Positions 1-8,900 of a stretch of 64,000 nt of DNA are shown in pieces. The stretch covers positions 930,001 to 994,000 of the forward strand of contig JAMZAV010000151.1 of assembly GCA_024449915.1 (NCBI GenBank), written 5' to 3'. The DNA comes from Sweltsa coloradensis. Its lineage: Eukaryota; Arthropoda; Insecta; Plecoptera; Chloroperlidae. Numbering within the stretch: the stretch's first letter is position 1; each line of letters begins with the position of its first letter. The notes below the pieces were generated by a model. That model ran no database searches. It had not been told where the DNA came from and saw only the letters and a list, made by a program, of their open reading frames with translations. The translations under genes were made by a program, and so were the position numbers.

Positions 1-91
1 GCCCCTCCTCCCCATATCCCCTAGGCTAGAGTGGCACATTATGACCCAACAGTTGACGCGCCCTTAATCCAAATAAACCAAAAGCCAAAAA
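1..91 (+). repeat. Repeat family A, 3' end fragment
   Basis: The first ~90 bases (CCCCTAGGCTAGAGTGG, a TTATGACC-type core, then CTTAATCCAAATAAACC) recur with small changes near 2955, 11600, 13800 and, in reverse, near 30290. The best copy is 13497-13895, so this is the right-hand end of a dispersed repeat cut by the window edge. No coding sequence is visible. The class of element is unknown. Confidence 0.75.
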
Positions 92-1847
92 TGGTATAAT
101 ATACCATTGCAACAATAGAATTTGTCTTTCTTTCTTGTACCGGTAGCCTACATTAAATTTAACCAAAAATAAAACATAGGCCTAGGGCAAAAATTATTTT
201 AAAGATAATTTTCTTCATAGAGTAAAATAAAATAAATTATTTTAAATTTAAAACAAATTATGATTTCCATATTTTTACCTGGCTGTAGACCCATGTAGTT
301 TTCTTGTTTTCTTGCAAAAACATTTATTGAAGTATGGACACAAAAAATTAACAATGTGATAGTGACTAGAGAATGTCAGCTACACTCTTTCATGCTATTG
401 TGTTAAATTGGAGGGGAAATATATCATGCATGTATTAGCGAGTATTAGAAGATAGGGAAAATTGCCAACATTATTCTAAATTATACGTTGTACCTACCTA
501 TAGAAAGCTATACAGTAATTTGACGACTACTAAAATGTAAAATTACTTTATACTGTGATATTCATGATATGTACTATGTAGTAGTATTATAGATAGTGTG
601 TAGATTGGGGATTTTACAGAATTATTTCTCAAGCCTTGAATAAAGTATTATTGAAAAACAATAAACATGTATTTTTAAAGCAATATTTGTATTTGTAAGT
701 TACATATTGTAAGTTGTCATACATTTGTAAACATTATAATAAGATAAAGTGTTTTAAAAAATGAGATGCCCAATAAAGAATCACAAGTATTTGCCATAGA
801 GTTGTATACAAGTATTTATTGTAACCCCTTCATAAGTACTAGCTGACTTAACATTAGTGGTATGTAAATAGTACTTAGATGTATGCAACTACACTACACT
901 ACCAACAAGAGGTATGTTGTCTCTTAACTTAAGAGGAGTCGCTGAGGCTAACGCGGAGAGGAGTTTAAGCGCTCGGCTTTCTGTATTTTTTATTTGTTAA
1001 ACGTTTAATAACATCGTTATCATGTTTCATGTGAGCGTTGATAAAGAATCAATCTTCGATATCCAGTAATTGTATTCCTTAATTCATTCATCGATTTTGA
1101 ATGAAAATATTGTGAAATCTCCTTCATTTACTCAATTATTTATTCCAAGTGTACAGATTTTTGTACACAAATTTTCATACCTGATCTAATCATTTAAAGC
1201 ATTGTGAACAGGCAGTTTAATTGTGGGAATTGTAAGATAAACAGTATAACAATAATGAATGACCAACCAATACATTGTGGGGGGTTCCCTCACTCGTTTA
1301 TGGATGGCGAGTGAATTACCTAAATGATTTAGTTGAAATTATTTTGCTAGTAGGTCCTCCTGTGAATTTTTATACCTTGTGTTAAGTATGGAAGGCCCTA
1401 TAACTAAGTACTGTAATAACTTTCCATTTTCCATGTTTTCCACCATTTCCTGTCTAGCTTAGTATGGTTGGTAGTTGCAATATTTAATAAAATAATATAC
1501 ATTAGTATTAGTGTGATGTCATTTAATCAGGCCCGCTTATGGCAACGCCCAGTTTTGACTCCAAACAGTTTCGTTCCCATAAGAAAACAATGGGTAGTAT
1601 TTTTGACGAAGTTTTAAAAGTTTACACTTTTTAGTATTTGTATTATCAAATTATAGGTCTACTAATAGGCCTACAATACTACACAAAGGCTTATCATTTT
1701 TGTGTTATTATGTCAAGCTACGAGTCTATGAAGTATTGCTGTATTTGAGTACAGCAGGCTGCGCCAAAGTTTGTTTGGAGTCAATTTTCTACGTTGCTAA
1801 GGGCAACCAGTTGCGTGACGTCACCACTAATTTATTATGTATAAGCA
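92..1847. other. AT-rich intergenic stretch, nothing recognised
   Basis: I see no gene, no convincing splice-linked ORF and no RNA gene here. The stretch is AT-rich and contains short polyadenylation-like words and several GGCCTA words. A TGACGTCA (CRE-type) word lies near 1817, just outside the element that follows. Confidence 0.5.
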
Positions 1848-2440
1848 CTGTTACACTATCAACTTGTTTCATTTGTTGACGAGGACGGCACTATGTTGAC
1901 AAGAAGTTGAACAAGTTCAACTTTTAAGCAATGTTGACCAGATGTTGACGAAAGTTATAAAAATCGTATCCGTTACAGATAAGACATAAACAATAATGAT
2001 GGGATGAGTAAAAAATGGTAAAAAAGTTTTCCAACCGAGCCTCAGACCGGCAACCATTCGCGTGGTGTGTGTGTGGTAGCCGTGCGCGCTAACCGTTAGG
2101 CCAGCAGCAATCTCAAACTCAAGGGGGCTCAAGGGGTACTAATGAGCCCCTTCAGATACACGCGCCGACTCCAAGATGAACATAAAATCTTTGGAATGGC
2201 AATTACAGCACTTTAAACTCTTTTAAAACCTTCTGCCAATACTGGTACTTTTTTAATGTTATTCACAGCTGTATACATCATATGTACGTAATTACTATCT
2301 ATCTTGGTATGAAACACTTTCGAGGTGACAGTTCTCTCGATGGAATGTTCCAAAGTCTCCGTCAACAGTTGATGGAGGTGACACACACACTGAAAGCAGT
2401 CTTGTCAACAAGTTGCGTTAACGAGTTGATAGTGTAACAG
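1848..2440. mobile_element. Inverted-terminus element with GTTGAC motif array (element I)
   Basis: The left end starts CTGTTACACTATCAACT. The right end is its near-perfect reverse complement (AGTTGATAGTGTAACAG, 2424-2440). Just inside both ends the word GTTGAC or its complement is repeated (for example TTGTTGAC, ATGTTGACAAG, ATGTTGACCAG and ATGTTGACG on the left; GTCAACAG and TTGTCAACAAG on the right). No transposase ORF is present, so this looks like a non-autonomous DNA element. The superfamily is not assignable by eye. The centre holds a tRNA-SINE-like segment. Confidence 0.65.
2020..2110 (-). repeat. tRNA-derived SINE-like segment
   Basis: Read on the minus strand, the stretch contains GGCCTAACGGTTAGCGCGC, which resembles a tRNA A-box region. 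It is followed by a degenerate B-box-like stretch and an A/T-rich tail. It does not fold as a full tRNA by inspection, so a SINE head inserted inside element I is more likely than a tRNA gene. Confidence 0.4.
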
Positions 2441-2884
2441 GACTTTATAGAAGGATTAACAAAATTAAGTTCCAAGAGATAACATTATTTTCATTAGCCG
2501 AGAGACCGAAGCGACCTTGTGCTGTTTTTACAAATTTGTGGTGGGTGCTGTTAACTTTTAAGATTCAAACTTACAAGAAAAGTGAAAACTTGGTACCGCT
2601 ATCGGGTATCGATGATGTCAATTGTCTTCACAGCCTTGCTGACAAACTGTCACAAACTTGAGACGCACATACGAACATACGACAGTATGGCAAAGGTCTA
2701 CCAAATCTACACGAGCAAAAAACCTGCTCACAGGAGATTCAATAGACTTGTCTTCCTTGTGTTTCTGTCTGTGCTTTCCATTGTAATTAAATGCATTTCA
2801 AAATACGTTCTATAATGCCATTTTGGTGAATAGAGTAAAAAATACTGTTTAATTGAGAGTTATGTGAAGTTCCATATTGTGTAA

Positions 2885-3140
2885 GAAAAAACACGACCCC
2901 TGTAAATCTGGGGGTTGCCTTTGGCTAGATTTGTCTATCACGTGTCTGTACTCCTCTCATCTGATATGCTAGAGTAGCGTAGGATGGCCTAACAATTGAT
3001 GTGCCCAAAAACCAAATAAACTAAATTACTAAAAACCACATCAATTAAATTTTAAACATTAATATAGTCAAAGTCAATATGTTACCGGGAACTCAACACA
3101 GCTCGCTCACTCGTCTAACAACATTTGGCATTTTCCTAGT
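2885..3140. repeat. Repeat A fragment joined to an ACTAGGAAAACGC-type terminus
   Basis: The stretch contains the family A core (ATATGCTAGAGTAGCG and following bases). It ends with TTACCGGGAACTCAACAC, CTCACTCGTCTAACAAC and ATTTTCCTAGT. The same order of blocks is seen at 30300-30400. This is a decayed copy of the same composite repeat; it has no coding content. Confidence 0.6.
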
Positions 3141-3739
3141 AGACTCCCACAAGGTTACCTACTACTACTACCTACAGTACATGAGCAGTGAACACAGCCA
3201 ATAGGCTTTTGTATTGTACATATATGTATTGATGTAGTAGCTAACAATAATAAATATACCTGCATGTACTATAAAGAAAGAGAGCTCTACATTTTCATAA
3301 TTTCTTTATAGTAGGGCCTACTTAAGAATGAAAACCAATTTCATTGTAGGCCCTAATATTTCTGGTACATTAGAATTTCACTTTCACTAACTCTTAGAAA
3401 ACTTTTTATTAAATGATTGGACTATAGCTTCGAAACTTAGAATTGCGCCAATATTAAAACCATACGAAATTAGAGTGTACCTATCTAGTAGTTAGTTTAA
3501 TTACAGTTTGTTAAGTAGGGGGCCTACAGTCACTCATAAGTAGGGCCTTTATTAAAAACACTGCAAAACAGAAAAAGTAACTACAGACAGTAATGTAGTT
3601 TTGTTAGAGCTATCGACATGGTACAAGTCCTATCATCATGAAAATACAGGAAAATATACTCACTGATGATAAATTGCATATTATAATTAGTAGTTAGTAG
3701 TAGTAATTTAATCATGAATTGAAAACGTACCAATCATTT
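3141..3739. other. Non-coding stretch, nothing recognised
   Basis: AT-rich sequence with several GGCCTA words. I see no ORF with family resemblance, no RNA gene and no clear element boundary. Confidence 0.45.
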
Positions 3740-4320
3740 GAATTTTTGGATGAGCGAAGCGAAGACTTCAATTTCACTGACCCCCAAAACAATTTAGCTC
3801 GGGTGTTTTTTTCTTTTTTTTTCCTGTCTGTTTGCGCTCTACCGGGCAAACGGCATATGCGATCTTGATGAAAATTGGAGGGGGCCTTCAAAATCTCTGA
3901 ACTTAGACCTGCCACCTTTTTGGGTATAATCGAAGAAATATTTCTCATGAATATCAAACTTTTACGATTTTTTAAAATTTTTTAATGCAATATTATCGTG
4001 ATATTTGGGCCGATTCTGACTAAACGGGTGGGGCTACAACGTTCATATTTTACATGGACATTAAGGTAATGGTGATGTATTGCATTTTGAAAGAAAACTG
4101 AAAAAAATAGCCAGAATCCATAGAATAAAAGTTATAATATGAGTTTTTTGAGCTATAATAACAATTAACAAGTAACAATAGAAACTTGACAACAATCACC
4201 TACAATACATTCAAAAAGCACTTGCAAAAGTAAAGAGATCCCACGCAAACTAAAAACTTGCAGAAAAGCTCATCCATCAACGCGTCTTAAAAAAGCATTC
4301 GCGAAGCGGCCTAGTTTTGT
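3740..4320 (-). repeat. Repeat family B copy (reverse orientation)
   Basis: This copy runs from GGATGAGCGAAGCGAAGAC near 3748 to a degenerate terminus near 4310. It is the reverse complement of the blocks at 60865-61620 and 61685-62415 (shared words CCACCCGTTTGGTCAGAAT and ACATGGACATTAAGG in complementary form). It carries a homopolymer next to CTGTCTGTTTGC, as the other copies do. No coding function is evident. Confidence 0.75.
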
Positions 4321-5154
4321 AGCATGGCTATGGTTGTGAGTTGTGACAAAGGCACATTACTGTCTGTAGGCCTAATAACTTTTTAATGTTTTGCAGTTTT
4401 CTTGAGATAGGGGTCTATGACAAAAAACTGTAATTTTGCAAAATAGTTTTATTTAATATTGAAAATGGTCCACCCCCTTAAGGGCAATGGTTCAACTAAT
4501 CTCCCACCAGAGTGCAGAACGATCGGGGTTTGGCCACAGTTGTCTGGACGTTGATGAAATAGGAATTTTTACTACAACATTACACATAGGGTGTATACAA
4601 TATTATAGTGTTTTATTGTTGCGGTAGGTAGGTGACAAGATTCCCACCAGAATGCAGAACGATCGACGTTTGGTCACCGCCATGTGTAAGTTCCGCTGGA
4701 ACCACAATGTAAAGAGCCCTGTGACCAAACTCCAATCATGCGATCCTGGCGGAGAATACAGGCAAACCAGCTTGGCATTGCCCTGGGCCTATCAGACTAG
4801 AGAAATTGTGAAAATGCTACATCTTTTTCTTGGTCTGTGTGAGCTACAATTGACAATGGTGGTATGTAGGCTGACTGTAAATATACTAACTATAAACTCA
4901 GTTTACCATAGTGAAAATAAAATAAAAAATCTAACATAAAAACTATTAGGTCCTACACAAAATGTTAGGCCTATTAGAACTAAGTGAATAACAATAACAA
5001 TACTAGCCCTAACTTCTTTAACAAATGGTCCCTTTTAAGTGATAGTGAGCAACAATCAATAAAATATTAGGTAGGAGCAACTTTGGCAAGAATGTTTTGA
5101 GCAAATTCTAGAATTCAAAGTAGCACAAGGGACGGAAGGGTTATCTTGTGGAAA
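4321..5154. other. Stretch downstream of SMPD2, with a short internal duplication
   Basis: The block CCCACCAGAGTGCAGAACGATCG near 4503 is repeated near 4645 (CCCACCAGAATGCAGAACGATCG), both followed by a GTTTGG word. The ORF over the second copy has no family I recognise. The SMPD2 3' UTR should lie in the right-hand part of this stretch. A TTTATT word (minus-strand AATAAA) near 4612 is a possible but unproven poly(A) signal. Confidence 0.4.
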
Positions 5155-5925
5155 CTACGTTAAATCATGAGCGACAGCCAACTCCATTGCAAGTTTAGAT
5201 GCTCTTGTGGCATTGACTTCTATTCTATTCCATAAAGTTGCCATAAAAAGTGTAAAACATAACGGAATAGTCACCAACAATCTTAACATGTCAAAAACAC
5301 CGTAGCCGATATAGCCGTGCAAGCAACAGATAAGAATAAGTGCCAGTAAAAGAAGAATCGAGTATATATAGTAATTCCGACGCTCGCTTGAGAGGCGCGG
5401 AAAAGCAGCCACACATTCGTCGATTCCTTCTTTTAGTGCCAACCTCCTCTCACTATTGTTACCTGTCGACATTACCTTGACGCTACTGTTCTCTGGCAGA
5501 CACTGCACCTTAAGGTTCACTAGAACCGCCTCATGATCCGAGTAGCTAAACCTACACTGAGGCACCCTCTCAGGCAGAGGCAGGCTATATTTCGACAATT
5601 GAACATGACATCTGGATCCTGTTTTGTACATGATATAATCGATTCTCTTTCCGGTCGTAGAAACCTTCACAGCTTTCGGGTCCGAGTAGCTGTTTTGAAA
5701 CGACTCGTTTGTTCCCTGATCGTCCGCGTTACCGGTGTCGTGGAGGCCCGCTTGATAGCAAATAATCCGATGCGGCAGGTCGTTGGGCTCGGTGTTCAAA
5801 TCACCGCCGAGAACAACCATGTCGGCACTCGCAGACGTCATATGAATGAACTGGGCAGTGTCAAACGCCTGAAGGACCCGATGACATTTGTACATATCAC
5901 ACGTCCGATCGTACTCTGCATGAAG
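5155..5925 (-). CDS. SMPD2: SMPD2 exon 4 (stop codon)
   Basis: Terminal exon from LHAEYDRT to TAG (5157-5155), residues 135-390. It carries GGDLN, RIDYIMYK, SDHEAV and the two membrane segments. An antisense ORF at 5533-6027 is a shadow of this exon. Confidence 0.93.
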   Translation of the reverse strand, partial: LHAEYDRTCDMYKCHRVLQAFDTAQFIHMTSASADMVVLGGDLNTEPNDLPHRIICYQAGLHDTGNADDQGTNESFQNSYSDPKAVKVSTTGKRIDYIMYKTGSRCHVQLSKYSLPLPERVPQCRFSYSDHEAVLVNLKVQCLPENSSVKVMSTGNNSERRLALKEGIDECVAAFPRLSSERRNYYIYSILLLLALILICCLHGYIGYGVFDMLRLLVTIPLCFTLFMATLWNRIEVNATRASKLAMELAVAHDLT

Positions 5926-8900
5926 CTGGAAGCAAATAAATACCCAAATAAATTAGTACATGAAATCAGCAATATAAATCATAGTTGTCAATTGTCATAT
6001 GTTGTCCTTAAAACTGTTATGAGTTGACTCATGTATGATATTACTGGACACTGATAGGCCTACTGGTGCCCTAGGACCTACATCATCTTAATATTACATC
6101 TTAAAGTTATGACTTTTTTCCCGCAACATTCATATTTCATAATATTAGAGATGCAATGCCCAAGGACAGAATTTGAAAGTGGGGACAAAGTTAAAAGACG
6201 AGTCGGTAGACCAAGAGAGAAGTGGAAAGATCAAATAAGAAATGATATACAGGAAAGAGGTGAGAAGTGGGAAGAAGTCGAAGCAGGCGCGGTTCTACGG
6301 GGCGGCCCGATTAGGCCCGGGCCGCCCTTAAATTCTCTGTTAATTATTTCAAAATTTATATAAATTCTTTTTAATACGTCTTCTATAATATGGAAAGAGT
6401 TGAATATGTCTCATTGTTTATCAGCCAACTAAAATTATATTTCATCAGATCATCCATGTCCTTGTGGATCAGAGAAAAACTGAAGTTGTCGGCACTTTGA
6501 ACCCCCTTCTCCCCCAAGCCCCAACTGCACCGCCAATCCTTCAAACATTACCAACTACAATGAGCAGGTCAAAGACTCGACCTGCAGATAAGATATGAGC
6601 CCTTTTATGACGTGCCGATAGACAGTCGGGCACTTGTCGGTGCTGAACGATGAGCGTCTTTCAAATCTCGGTATAATCTCCTGCGAGTACGAGCTTAGTG
6701 GGCAGCTCATGGAAAACCCCGACCCATCGATAAGTTTGCATCTATAAAAGATCGACGTTTACAGTTAACCTTGTAAATTAAACAGGCACACAGACATTAT
6801 TTCTGTGGAATAAACTGTGAAACTTAAGTTGATAACAATTTATGCACTTTTATTTTAAAGCCGTTTAAGGCTATTCAATATAAATTATCTAATTTATGTA
6901 CCTATGCATCTATCTATGACAGTGTAGCTAATTCCGTTAGACATAGTTATACTTTTTTGTATAAACAAACCTTGTCCCCTTGTCCCCCCGCGTCATCCCT
7001 TACGTCCCTCCCTTCGTCTCGATTAGCCAAGTTGCACAAATATGAGAAGTTAAGCAATATCCAATCAATCAATTTTCTAAACCAACTTGCACGTTGAAAG
7101 AATTTCTGTGCTTTAAACCAAATTTTTCTAGTTTGTGAGATAAAAATAAAAATAAAAACTATGAATTTAATATATTGAGCCTAAAAAATATACCCATAAA
7201 TCCTCCCTTGAAATCTCCGTAGAGTCAAAATTAGACCTTCTTAAAAGCATGTAAATAAAAAAACGCCCTGCGGGGCATTTCTGGGGGCGTTCCCCCCCAG
7301 ACCCCCCCCGGCCGGACTTTAGTTGGGCCTCCCCAAGTTTGGGGGGCTAGAACCGCACCTGAGTCGAAGCAAGGAAACTGTGGGAAGACAGAAGTGGATG
7401 GCGTGAGTTGGTGGGAAGAAGTGCGAGTGAACCTGAAGAGGACATGACAGGCCTGGCAAGCCGGTGTTAACAAATCATAAAAGGCCCTAGAAAATTGGTG
7501 GCTATAGCCACCCCCTGACCTAACTCAAGTTGGAAACAGGAGTCAGAAATATATATATATAATATCAACATCGACACCATTTTTATACCTTAATCAAAAT
7601 CAATATAGGCCTATCGATATCATGATAAAGCCTATACAGAATCAATCTAGAATTAATTCAGAAATAAAAAAATCTATCTTGGCCGGGTATCGACCCCAGG
7701 TCTTCTGATTGCCAGTCCGATTGATTTCTATACAGGCCCCTAATCAATTACCGGTACACTTACGGGAGCGTTTCCCAAAAAATGAAATCGATAAATATAA
7801 TATATTATATTGCTTCACTTTGTTCGTTCCAATTTCTCTTAGTTGGGTAAAGGGAAAGAGGTAGTAATTTTTTATTATTATATATATTTATTTAGTGGTA
7901 TTTACACCAAATAATCTTGGGCATCACAATTTAAACCATAATTAAATCATAATTTATAAGCCGATCATAACTAACGACCTTACATGGGCAGTGTAGACAT
8001 GAATCGAGAGTCCAGCATGTCGAACTCTGCATAATCCAACGCCTTTGCCGCCAAACCAATCCCCATGTTGTATCTTATGAACGTAGCCATTCACTGCCCA
8101 CTGATGGAAGAAAACTTCCTCTATCGGAAATTTGGATAGAACGCACAGGCCAGAACCCACAACACCACTGTAAAATAGAAATGAAAACAACTGTTAACAA
8201 ATATTATTTACTACAATTCAGAAATTAAAAAAGTCCGCCCCAACCGGGAATCGAACCACGGATCTCCGGACTTTTTTAATTTCTGAATTATAGTAAATAA
8301 TATCAATTACACCTACGGGAGTGTTTCCCGACTAAACAAATCGAGAAATAGCTGTTAACAAATTGCACTACACACTACACCAAGATGAGACTAAATTTAA
8401 AGCCAACCCTGTAAGCACCGACGCCATCGACGAGTGAATAATGTCCAATAATAGACCGGCATATTTAAGTGAAACACTGATACCAGCTGCATCGGTAATA
8501 GTTTTACCCAAACTACTATCAATTATTTTTAAACCGAACGTTCACCACAAAACTTGTCATGCTACACGTGACTGATTCAATTTAGGCTGGTAGATTTACC
8601 AATGTATTGTTATTAGTTGTAAATGGTTAGGCCTATCCTATCTAGCTAGCTTACCTGTAGAAGTAATGCGAGTATGGTAAATGTTCACAAGCTTTCTCTT
8701 TTATCTTGATGTAGTCATCCTCGGACCAGACTTCTTGCAAACACACAATGTCGTATTTCCCCAAGGATAACTCGCTAGCAATAGCATCCATTCGCTCTGT
8801 ACGATCCTTTGAAATTACAGGGATTCCCCTGTGAATACAAGTTGAACAATTTAAAAGAATTGTTACGACAAAATAGCATCGGGTAGTAGCCAACTTTATT

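Noticed and set aside
2582..2815. 77-codon ORF with a hydrophobic C-terminus
   Set aside because: Starts at a GTG, has no family resemblance, no splice partner and no conserved signal.
4652..4939. 95-codon ORF
   Set aside because: Overlaps a duplicated non-coding block and shows no recognisable family or codon pattern.
5533..6027. 164-codon plus-strand ORF
   Set aside because: Antisense shadow of SMPD2 exon 4, whose product is clearly recognised.
8236..8262. Possible tRNA gene
   Set aside because: Only the T-arm and acceptor half are present; there is no D-arm or anticodon arm in the right place, and dispersed relatives exist, so it is a SINE.
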